This document shows positions 6,703 through 13,331 of a stretch of DNA of 13,346 nucleotides, one piece after another; the stretch's first letter is position 1; each line of letters begins with the position of its first letter. The notes under the pieces were generated by a model that was not told the DNA's origin, ran no database searches, and saw only the letters and a program-made list of their open reading frames with translations. The translations under genes and the position numbers were made by a program. Source of the DNA: an uncultured Collinsella sp. (GTDB lineage Bacteria > Actinomycetota > Coriobacteriia > Coriobacteriales > Coriobacteriaceae); the NCBI GenBank assembly GCA_902489855.1, contig CABUBS010000040.1, forward strand, positions 1 to 13,346, in the 5' to 3' direction.

Positions 6703-7798
6703 GGGGCGGGATGAGACGAGGGCTCGTGACGCTTTGATGCTTGGAACCTCGACGATGCGCCAGAACGCGATTGCGAACGCCACGCTGGCTATCAGGGAGA
6801 CTGCGGCGATAGCGAGTGGAGATGCGAGTCCCAGCTTAGGAAGCAAGGCGACAAAACCTCCGATGAGGATGGCGTGGGTGAGATACAAGCTATACGAGAT
6901 CTTGCCTAAAAACACCATCGGGCGCATGGAGAGCGCTTGGCGCGCAAAACCGTTCGCAACTGAGATGAGGGCGATGACCAAGCAGGCTGCGTCTCTGAAC
7001 GTCAGTTCGAGCGCCTCGATAACTCCACCAGGATGCCATACAAGAGCGAGCTCGATGGCTGCCATAGATAGAACAACAGCCACAAGTTCGAACGGAACTG
7101 TAGGCTTAAAGGCTTTCACTTTGTTGAAGTGTTTTGCGATCATCACGCCGAGCCAGAACATGAGACACAATCGCAGCGGAAAATAGCCCGACCAATGCGA
7201 GATGAAAACCGCAGCGAACACCACCGTGATCGCACGTCCCGTATTGCGGATGCGTGACACGCACCAAACGGCCAAGGGTAACGTCAGGCTGAACCACAGT
7301 TCCCAACTCATGGACCACACCGGGGAATCGATGCGCGCGAGCGGAGCACCAAACAGGTTATTCATGCCGTCGGAGACATTGAAAAGCAGGTCAAACTGCA
7401 TAAGGAGGTCATGAACGATAACCGGTAGTCCCCCACCGTAGGCAATGGCAAGCGCGGAGCGGGACGTCGACCCGATGCGCCAGGCGACATAACCGGCAGG
7501 GAGGGCAAGAAGGATCGCGGCAAAGAGCGGCACACACAGGCGAACGATTCGTCTGGGATAGTACCCAAGCCAGTCGTAACCGCCGTCCTTCATCCGTTTA
7601 AATGGAACTAGGGACAATACGATACCGGAAAGAACAAAGAACACCATGACCGAGGCGCCACCGGGGAAGAGACTTGGAACCCCCCCCCTGATCACCAAAT
7701 GGCTTAACCATGATGTCGATGTGATACAGAAACACCAGCAGCGCCCCCAGACCTCGCAGTCCATCGAGCGACAGCACACGATCCTCATGTTTTGTCAT
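6700..7798 (-). pseudogene. Acyltransferase family 3 membrane protein, frameshifted at a G9 tract (possibly phase-variable)
   Basis: Acyltransferase-3 proteins (OafA/YrhL type) are multi-pass membrane enzymes that O-acylate surface sugars. The ATG at 7798 has an AAAGGGG site and starts a product with LDGLRG and the family's R-x10-H motif (R15, H26). After Q37 the frame enters a run of nine Gs (7688-7680) and is lost. The rest (SVMVFFVLSGIVLSL, about nine further hydrophobic segments, and FLGKISYSLYLTHAILIG near the end) continues intact in another frame to the TAA at 6700. With eight or eleven Gs the gene would be one open frame; with eight it is ~365 aa, normal for the family. No other damage is seen, which favours a slippage switch or a sequencing error over decay. 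It lies alone between guaB and leuS. Substrate unknown. Confidence 0.85.
7680..7688. repeat. C9 homopolymer (G9 on the coding strand) in the acyltransferase gene
   Basis: Nine consecutive C on the plus strand, the longest mononucleotide run I noticed in the window. It sits exactly where the two halves of the acyltransferase change frame. A change to 8 or 11 bases restores the frame. Confidence 0.9.
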
Positions 7799-7820
7799 CG
7801 GCACCCCTTTCTGTACTGCA

Positions 7821-7856
7821 ACAATAAAGAGGGCGATGCCCTGAGGCACCGCCCTC
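7821..7856 (-). terminator. Intrinsic terminator downstream of guaB
   Basis: On the minus strand a 12-bp stem (7856-7845 with 7840-7829, one G-T wobble) with a 4-nt loop is followed by TTTATTGT. The mismatch on the plus strand makes it specific to minus-strand transcripts, so it should end guaB and isolate the acyltransferase gene, whose ATG is ~23 nt further on. Confidence 0.75.
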
Positions 7857-7869
7857 GCAAAACCAAAAT

Positions 7870-7903
7870 GGGACGATTTGCTCCGGGCAACGCGTCCCAG
7901 TTA
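7870..7903 (-). terminator. First hairpin after guaB; right copy of the stop-codon/hairpin repeat
   Basis: The minus strand reads from the guaB TAA into GGGACG...CGTCCC (arms 7898-7893 and 7875-7870), with an inner TTGC/GCAA stem and a CCGGA loop, then ATTTTGGTTTT. It is a plausible terminator in tandem with the one at 7821-7856. It matches 6702-6669 in the same orientation. Confidence 0.6.
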
Positions 7904-9412
7904 GCGATAGGAAACGCTCTGCTGAGAGTCCTTGACTACGACGTCGTGGGCACCGCCTTCGACGATCGAGGTCGAGGAAACCAGGGTCAGGCGTGCCTTT
8001 TCCTGGAGCTCGGGGATCGAGAGGGCGCCGCAGTTGCACATCGTGGACTTGACCTTGTAGAGTGTGCCGCCCACACCGTCCTTGAGGGAGCCGGCGTAGG
8101 GAACGTAGGAGTCGACGCCCTCGACGAAGCTGAGCTTCGCGGCACCGCCCAGGTCGTAGCGCTGCCAGTTGCGGGCACGCGCAGAACCCTCGCCCCAGTA
8201 CTCCTTCATGTACTGGCCGTTCACGTTGACGCGCTCGGTCGGGCTCTCGTCAAAGCGTGCGAAGTAGCGGCCCAGCATCATAAAGTCGGCGCCCATGGCA
8301 AGGGCGAGCGTCATGTGGTAATCGTAGACGATGCCGCCGTCGGAGCACACGGGCACGTAGACGCCGGTCTCCTCGTAGTACTCGTCGCGAGCGCGGCAGA
8401 CGTCGATCAGCGCGGTGGCCTGGCCACGGCCGATACCCTTGGTCTCGCGGGTAATGCAGATGGAACCGCCGCCGATACCGACCTTGATGAAGTCGGCACC
8501 GCAGTCGGCCAGGAAGCGGAAGCCCTCGGCATCGACGACGTTACCGGCACCGACCTTGACGTCCTCGCCGTAGTTGGCGCGGATCCATTCGATGGTGCGC
8601 TTCTGCCACTCGCTGAAGCCCTCGGAAGAGTCGATGCACAGGACATCGGCGCCGGCCTCTATGAGCAGCGGCACGCGCTCGGCATAATCGCGGGTGTTGA
8701 TACCGGCGCCGACCATGTAGCGCTTGTCGCCGTCGAGCAGCTCGTTGGGGTTGGTCTTGTGGCTGTCGTAGTCCTTGCGGAAGACGATGCCCATGAGGTG
8801 ATCGTTGTCGTCGACGATCGGCAGGGCGTTGAGCTTGTTGTCCCAGATGACGTCGTTGGCAACCTTGAGGCTGATGTTCTTGTCGCCCACGATGAGCTGC
8901 TCACGCGGGGTCATGAACTCGGAGACCTTCGTCTGGTGGTCATCGCGACTGGGGCGATAGTCACGGCTGGTGACGATGCCCAGGAGCTTACCCTTGGGAG
9001 TGCCGTCGTCGGTGACCGGCATGGTGGAGTGACCGGTCTTCTCCTTGAGCTCGATGACCTGCTCCATGGTCATGTCGGGGGTCAGCGTGGAATCAGACTG
9101 AACGAAACCAGCCTTGTGATCCTTGACGGCCTTGACCATAGCGGCCTCGGACTCGGCGCTCTGGGAACCGTAAATGAAGGACAGGCCACCCTCGGTAGCG
9201 AGCGCGACACCCATGTCGACGCCCGAGACGGACTGCATGATGGCGGAAACCATGGGGATGTTCAGGGTGATTGCCGGCTTCTCACCGCGCTTAAAGCGGG
9301 TTAGCGGCGTCTTGAGAGAGACGTTGTTGGGGATGCACTGCGAGGACGAGTAACCAGGGACCAGCAGATACTCCGAAAACGTGTGGGACTCACCGGGAAA
9401 GAACGTAGCCAT
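7901..9412 (-). CDS. guaB: IMP dehydrogenase (Tritrichomonas foetus-like type)
   Basis: IMPDH oxidises IMP to XMP with NAD+, the committed step to guanine nucleotides. The 503-aa product has the barrel split by two CBS domains (about 105-220; TPKGKLLGIVTSRDY and LPIVDD are visible). Active-site features: D261, loop GIGGGSICITRETKG with catalytic C319, SDGGI (357-361), and the flap with WQRY giving R418-Y419. The C-terminal SIVEGGAHDV is also present. The usual bacterial loop is GIGPGSICTTR; this version, the length and the residue numbers match the T. foetus enzyme as I recall it, including K310 and E431, which are tied to weak mycophenolic acid binding there. The ATG has an AAGGAG site 4 nt upstream. 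It is divergent from a small regulator and ends in tandem hairpins. Confidence 0.97.
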   Translation of the reverse strand: MATFFPGESHTFSEYLLVPGYSSSQCIPNNVSLKTPLTRFKRGEKPAITLNIPMVSAIMQSVSGVDMGVALATEGGLSFIYGSQSAESEAAMVKAVKDHKAGFVQSDSTLTPDMTMEQVIELKEKTGHSTMPVTDDGTPKGKLLGIVTSRDYRPSRDDHQTKVSEFMTPREQLIVGDKNISLKVANDVIWDNKLNALPIVDDNDHLMGIVFRKDYDSHKTNPNELLDGDKRYMVGAGINTRDYAERVPLLIEAGADVLCIDSSEGFSEWQKRTIEWIRANYGEDVKVGAGNVVDAEGFRFLADCGADFIKVGIGGGSICITRETKGIGRGQATALIDVCRARDEYYEETGVYVPVCSDGGIVYDYHMTLALAMGADFMMLGRYFARFDESPTERVNVNGQYMKEYWGEGSARARNWQRYDLGGAAKLSFVEGVDSYVPYAGSLKDGVGGTLYKVKSTMCNCGALSIPELQEKARLTLVSSTSIVEGGAHDVVVKDSQQSVSYR

Positions 9413-9430
9413 GTTTCTCCTTTTTCCATG

Positions 9431-9482
9431 CGACCGGTCGGCTGCAGGCCTCGTAGGACCCAGCCCAACCTTGGGCGCCCAA
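9431..9482 (-). promoter_or_regulatory. guaB leader with two perfect palindromes
   Basis: The leader contains a perfect 12-bp palindrome TTGGGCGCCCAA (9471-9482) just after the predicted guaB start, and a 10-bp one CGACCGGTCG (9431-9440). Either could be an operator or a short RNA hairpin. No known purine riboswitch or PurR-box pattern is recognised. Confidence 0.4.
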
Positions 9483-9491
9483 TACTGGGGA

Positions 9492-9521
9492 AGTATCTTA
9501 ACGCACTTTGACTGCTACAAT
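9492..9521. promoter_or_regulatory. Overlapping divergent promoters of guaB (-) and the ModE-like regulator (+)
   Basis: Minus strand: TTGTAG (9520-9515), 17-nt spacer, GATACT (9497-9492), start near 9485 for guaB. Plus strand: extended -10 TGC-TACAAT (9513-9521), start near 9528 for the regulator. The guaB -35 and the regulator -10 cover the same bases, so polymerase could not occupy both. Both calls are pattern matches only. Confidence 0.45.
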
Positions 9522-9605
9522 GCATGATTTAAGAAGAGCACACGAGGGTTTGACGCAGGCTTTGCGTTTGCCCAGCAAACACTTTAGCGGGGAGACGTGG
9601 GGCAC

Positions 9606-9950
9606 ATGGAGTACAAGACGACGGCAAAATTGGTCATTCAAGCGTGCGACAAAGATCTGCCGGGCGTGTTCGGCCATGGTTGCGTTTTGTTGCTGCAGGG
9701 CATCGCTCGCGAGCACTCGCTCAACCGCGCCGCCAAGAGTATGGGCATGGCGTATTCCAAAGCGTGGCGCATTGTAAACGAAGCCGAAGGTCAGCTGGGC
9801 TGCAAGCTCATCGAGCGCGACGGCGCCCGCGGATCCACGCTCACCCCCGCCGGCGAGCGAGCCATCGAAGTCTACGAAGCCCTCCAGGCCGACATCAACA
9901 ACATCATCGCCACCAAAGCAAACAACCTCATCGCCAGCATCAAAGAGTAG
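9606..9950 (+). CDS. ModE N-terminal-like winged-helix DNA-binding regulator
   Basis: The 114-aa product is a stand-alone winged helix of the ModE/LysR-type HTH class. After a short strand comes an FGHGCVLLLQGI helix. SLNRAAKSMGMAYSKAWRIVNEAE is the helix-turn-helix, matching the ModE pattern of S-AAK-MGMSY-KAW, and is followed by LGCKLIERDGARGSTLTPAGERAI as the wing and a C-terminal helix. There is no molybdate-binding MOP domain, so the ligand is unknown. I chose the ATG at 9606 because GGAG lies 11 nt upstream; a GTG at 9597 would add three residues but sits only 2 nt from that site. Its promoter overlaps that of guaB. Its end overlaps the tail of the converging PLP-fold gene by 11 bp, with no terminator between. 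Confidence 0.85.
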   Translation: MEYKTTAKLVIQACDKDLPGVFGHGCVLLLQGIAREHSLNRAAKSMGMAYSKAWRIVNEAEGQLGCKLIERDGARGSTLTPAGERAIEVYEALQADINNIIATKANNLIASIKE

Positions 9951-10944
9951 CTAATTTGCGGAGGGCGTTGTCTAGGGCGGCGGCTACGGTTAGGGGGTCG
10001 TCGGTACCGGCGAAGAGGCGGATGGTTCCCCTCTGCTTGCCGCGTGGGGCCGAAAGGCGTGTCGTTGCGCCGCCGGCGGGCGACGTGCTGAACTCCCCCG
10101 GCAATGTGTCGAACAGCTCACCCGCACTTCGCTCGATAAGGTCAAACTCAACCGCCGGGCCAAAGCCGTGCTCGAGGATTCCCGTTGCAACCGCATGATC
10201 GGGATGCGAACCCAGCCCATGATAGCGAACGTTACACACCATCTCGTTAGCAGCCAGATACTCGGCCAGCGCACGGGCGCGATCGAAGTGCGCCTGCATG
10301 CGAGCATCGAGCGAGGACAGCCCGCGTTCTAGCACGTCGGTCTCCTCGGCAGACAGGCCAAGCACAGACGCACCGCAGTCCGCAAGCAACGCGTGTGCGC
10401 ACTCGGCAGCGGCATCCACACGATGGCGCTTGAGCTGCGAGCGCGCGACCGAGGCGGCTACGAGCTTGCGTGGAGCCTCACCGGCACACACACGGTCGAG
10501 TGCCTCGAGCGACAGCGCAGCACCCAGCCGCAGCGGATCGCAGCCAAAAGCCGACGCCACGGTGTTGTCCACAACTAGCAGCGCGTGGGCCTCACGAGCC
10601 GCGCGGCCCAGAGCGCGAAGATCGGGAACGCGCAGACCAAACCCGCCGATAGAGTTGACGAACCACCACAGGTGCGGCCCCTCGGCATCAAACGAAGCAT
10701 CAAAATCCTCGGACGCGGCAGTAAACGCCGCAACCGACGGCGGGTCCACAAGCACAACATCACAGCCTTCAAAGCCGTGCGCAAACGCATCGGCAAAGTC
10801 ATCGGCAAACGCAACCAGGCGGTCACCGGGGCGCACAATCCCCAACAGAGACAGCGCCGCCGGCACATGCGAGGCCGCAACAAGACGCGCCTCACGCGCG
10901 CCGGCCCTTGCAGCCCAGGACTCTTCTAGCTGTTGCACGTCCAC
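9940..10944 (-). CDS. Cys/Met-metabolism PLP-fold protein, apparently lacking the catalytic lysine
   Basis: The 334-aa product follows the cystathionine gamma-synthase/methionine gamma-lyase family: an N-terminal ASHVPAALSLL where family members have S-G-M-A-A; LLVVDNTVASAFGCDPLRLGA (the VVDNT strand, ~124-128); LERGLSSLDARMQAHFDRARALAEYL; YHGLGSHPDHAVA; and IRLFAGTDDP at the end. Where the family has HSATKY with the PLP lysine, this protein reads LSLEALDR (~144-151), and the usual Tyr-Gly phosphate-side motif is also missing. It may therefore be catalytically dead, bind PLP differently, or be a scaffold. The start is taken as GTG at 10944 with AAGGGA ~10 nt upstream; an ATG at 10971 is in frame but lacks a ribosome site. 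Somewhat short for the family (usually ~380-400). Confidence 0.75.
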   Translation of the reverse strand: MDVQQLEESWAARAGAREARLVAASHVPAALSLLGIVRPGDRLVAFADDFADAFAHGFEGCDVVLVDPPSVAAFTAASEDFDASFDAEGPHLWWFVNSIGGFGLRVPDLRALGRAAREAHALLVVDNTVASAFGCDPLRLGAALSLEALDRVCAGEAPRKLVAASVARSQLKRHRVDAAAECAHALLADCGASVLGLSAEETDVLERGLSSLDARMQAHFDRARALAEYLAANEMVCNVRYHGLGSHPDHAVATGILEHGFGPAVEFDLIERSAGELFDTLPGEFSTSPAGGATTRLSAPRGKQRGTIRLFAGTDDPLTVAAALDNALRKLATL

Positions 10945-11026
10945 GCGGCACCATCCCTTACATAAAACCAAACCAAGACCAGCCCACCCAGGTCGAGAAA
11001 ACGTCAGCGCAAGCAGCGTCGAGCGG

Positions 11027-11050
11027 TCCGGCGTTCGTTAGAACGCCGGA
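11027..11050. terminator. Terminator-like hairpin after the DUF4956 gene
   Basis: A perfect 10-bp stem (11027-11036 and 11041-11050) with a GTTA loop begins 6 nt past the DUF4956 stop codon. The minus-strand side lacks a U-tract, so it is a weak intrinsic terminator or an mRNA 3'-end stabiliser. It separates the DUF4956 cluster from the PLP-fold gene. Confidence 0.5.
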
Positions 11051-11056
11051 ACAAAA

Positions 11057-11722
11057 TTAGCCGTGATATTCGCCGTTGTATTGGATCAACGTTAGATCTT
11101 CCACGCCATCGAGCGCGCGGATGGCGTCGGCATAGGGCATATCCACGCCGTCCGAGAACACCTCAACGGCCATCTCGACCTTGTCGCCGCGCATCGTCTT
11201 GGACTTGACGGAAAACTTGGTGCGCCCAAATGCACGCACGATATCGTCGCCGGTGGTCTGACCCGTGTAGTGAATGACCATCATGTACACGCGCGCCTTG
11301 TCCTGGTGGCTCGCAAAGCCGGCAATCATCACCACGATCACCACCGCCGTGAGTCCCACGAGCGCATACATACCGGCTCCCGCTGTAATGCCCGTGGTAA
11401 TGGACCAAAACAGATACAGCAGGTCGAGCGGGTCCTTGACCGCCGTACGGTAACGGACGATAGACAGAGCACCGACCATACCAAGCGAGATGACCACGTT
11501 TGTCGAGATCGCGAGCGTGACCATGCAGGTGAGCACGCACATGCCCACGAGCGTCACGGCAAAACTGCGCGAATAGACCACGCCGGTAAAAAAGCGCTTG
11601 TACACGTAATAGATCAGGATGCCCATGGCGAGCGCCACGAGCAGCGACAGGCCAATCTTGGCAGGGTCGACCTGACCGAACGCCTCCAAGACGGAGTTCT
11701 TAAAAAAGTCCCTGGTGCTCAT
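11057..11722 (-). CDS. DUF4956 family membrane protein
   Basis: The 221-aa product has a short N-terminal tail, hydrophobic segments at about 21-42, 53-72, 76-90 and 103-137, and the family signature GALSIVRYRTAVKDPLDL (84-101). A soluble alpha/beta C-terminal domain (~140-221; RVYMMVIHYTG, VEMAVEVFSDG) probably faces the cytoplasm. The biochemical role of DUF4956 is not established as far as I know. It recurs next to VTC-domain and CotH genes, as here, which suggests a joint membrane complex. The ATG is 3 nt after the VTC stop, with GAGGGG ~11 nt upstream inside the VTC gene, so translation may be coupled. Confidence 0.9.
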   Translation of the reverse strand: MSTRDFFKNSVLEAFGQVDPAKIGLSLLVALAMGILIYYVYKRFFTGVVYSRSFAVTLVGMCVLTCMVTLAISTNVVISLGMVGALSIVRYRTAVKDPLDLLYLFWSITTGITAGAGMYALVGLTAVVIVVMIAGFASHQDKARVYMMVIHYTGQTTGDDIVRAFGRTKFSVKSKTMRGDKVEMAVEVFSDGVDMPYADAIRALDGVEDLTLIQYNGEYHG

Positions 11723-11725
11723 GGT

Positions 11726-12517
11726 TTAAATATCCCCTCGGTTCCCAAAATCCGATTCCCAGTAGTTAAAACCGCGCAGGTAGGCGGTCTTGTCATAACA
11801 CAGGCAGTACTTTGAGACCGCCGTGAGTTCGGCCGCTCCCGGCGGCACCATATCGCGCACCAGCTGCGGGCAAAACTCCGTAAACTTGACCTCCATCACC
11901 TGCTTGCCGGGCTCCAGGACCGGCAGCGCGGGCAGCGTCGCGTCAAAGATATCGAAGCTTCCCACCGCGGCACGCACGTTCATGTCAAACGTGATGCGCA
12001 CGGTGCCCTCATCCATCACCCACGGCTCGCGCTCGTAGTCCACGATGGTCCGCGGGCGCATCATATTGCAGATGCACTCGATGTAGAACTCGCGACAGAG
12101 CGGATAAGGACTCCTCAGCAAAAAGTCGTAGTCGCCAGCCAGAATCTGCTCAAACTCACCGCGCGTGAGCGGCGCGTCCTCCTTGTAAATCCAGCTGCCG
12201 TACTTCTTTTTGCGCTCGAGCTTAATCACCTTGTCGCTGCCGTTATAGATGCGCACGCGATACTTTTTGCGCATGAGAATGCCGGCGTCTTTTTCCTCGT
12301 AGGCCGAGTTGCAGTAGTCATCAAAATACAGGCTGCGAATGGTGTAACCACCCGCCCGCGCATGCTTGTCCAGTTTAAAAACCGGCGCCATGCGACAGGC
12401 AAGCGCGGAGTGCTCGCCCTCGTTAATGAGATATTTGAGCTCGTGGCGGTAACGCTCCTGCGTGGTACGCACAGGTGGAGCCGCCAAGCGCTCAAGCAGC
12501 GCGCTAGCCCTCCTCAT
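11726..12517 (-). CDS. VTC domain protein (polyphosphate polymerase-like, TTM fold)
   Basis: VTC domains form a triphosphate tunnel; yeast Vtc4 makes polyphosphate from ATP with one. The 263-aa product holds the alternating charged strands of that tunnel: RHELKY (R24, E26, K28), IRSLYFDD (R61), KYRVRIYN (K85, R87, R89), IKLERKKK (K99, E101, R102), RTIVDYERE (R156-E164), VRITFD (R174), VMEVKF (E209, K211) and the closing SKYC (235-238). All strands seem intact, so activity is plausible. There are no membrane segments or SPX domain. The ATG at 12517 overlaps the CotH stop by 14 bp and has a GGAGG site 6 nt upstream. Together with DUF4956 and CotH it forms a tight operon; regulation is outside the window. 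Confidence 0.92.
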   Translation of the reverse strand: MRRASALLERLAAPPVRTTQERYRHELKYLINEGEHSALACRMAPVFKLDKHARAGGYTIRSLYFDDYCNSAYEEKDAGILMRKKYRVRIYNGSDKVIKLERKKKYGSWIYKEDAPLTRGEFEQILAGDYDFLLRSPYPLCREFYIECICNMMRPRTIVDYEREPWVMDEGTVRITFDMNVRAAVGSFDIFDATLPALPVLEPGKQVMEVKFTEFCPQLVRDMVPPGAAELTAVSKYCLCYDKTAYLRGFNYWESDFGNRGDI

Positions 12518-13331
12518 ACGTGTCCTCCACGACCTTACCGCCGTCTTGCACGTAAAAACACTTCATGCCGTAGTGCTTGCCGTCGTCGGTCACATAGTAG
12601 TCAAACGCATCTTGCGTAAAGCCGTCGGAGTTGGTGGCACGCACGCGCACAAAATACTGGCCGGTATCGGGCGCATCACAGGTCACCTCGGGAAGCAGCA
12701 CGTCCTCGGCCTTAAAGACCACATCGCTTATGGCAAAGTCGCGCGCAAGCTCTACGTTGTAGCGAATGTCGCGCGCCTCAAAGTCGTAGGACGCATCCCA
12801 GTTAATGCGCAGCTTGCCGTTATCGATCTGCGGCACGCCAATGTAGAACGGCATGGGCTTTTTAAAACTCTCGCGAAAGCTCTTATAGTTCTCCTCGATC
12901 TCGGACGGAATCGCCGCGGCAATCTGCTCGTATTCGTCCTTGGTCACGGGCAGATGCTCCAGGTCGGGCGCAGCAAAGACAAGCGGCTCCGTGACCTCTC
13001 GATAATGCTCGATCATCTTGCTCAGGCGCTCCTCGGTCAAATACGAGCGCAAGTCCTTGACGGCACGGTCGAGTTCGTTGCGGAACGACTTGCTGCGCAA
13101 CGCGCGATTGAACAGCACGTTGCCCCAGTAGTTGCTCACACCGCGCTCCCAGCTCGCATAGTCCGAGAACCCCTTCAGGCTCAACTCAAGCTTACGCAGC
13201 ATGCCGTCGTTGTCCCAATCGAGGAAGTACCAGGTATTGGAGTTGAGCGGGCTGTACAGATAACAGTTGCGGTTCTGCGTGTCGCAGTTGCCCGTCAGGA
13301 GCTGAAACGCCAGCCAGTAGACCAGGTTCGA
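12504..13331 (-). CDS. CotH kinase-like family protein, C-terminal part (5' end disrupted or cut at the window edge)
   Basis: CotH proteins have an atypical protein-kinase fold; in Bacillus CotH phosphorylates spore-coat proteins. The visible frame begins SNLVYWLAFQLLTGN. It continues with CDTQNRNCYLY, NTWYFLDWDNDG (the D-x-D region of the kinase-like core) and a helical region with WGNVLFNRALRSKSFRNELDRAV. About the last 100 residues look like a fibronectin-III-type beta sandwich (KLRINWDASYDF, YNVELARD, GQYFVRVRATNSDG). In-frame TAG (13332-13334) and TGA (13338-13340) lie just upstream, within 15 nt of the edge, so the N-terminal half is either in another frame or lost. The gene overlaps the VTC gene start by 14 bp. 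Confidence 0.8.
   Translation of the reverse strand, partial: SNLVYWLAFQLLTGNCDTQNRNCYLYSPLNSNTWYFLDWDNDGMLRKLELSLKGFSDYASWERGVSNYWGNVLFNRALRSKSFRNELDRAVKDLRSYLTEERLSKMIEHYREVTEPLVFAAPDLEHLPVTKDEYEQIAAAIPSEIEENYKSFRESFKKPMPFYIGVPQIDNGKLRINWDASYDFEARDIRYNVELARDFAISDVVFKAEDVLLPEVTCDAPDTGQYFVRVRATNSDGFTQDAFDYYVTDDGKHYGMKCFYVQDGGKVVEDTYEEG

Noticed and set aside
6497..7903. A complete insertion sequence around the acyltransferase
   Set aside because: No transposase is encoded and no clear target-site duplication is seen; only the repeat relationships are reported.
7646..9304. A 552-codon plus-strand open frame opposite guaB
   Set aside because: Antisense shadow of IMPDH; no recognisable domain, and it crosses the guaB terminators and the end of another gene.
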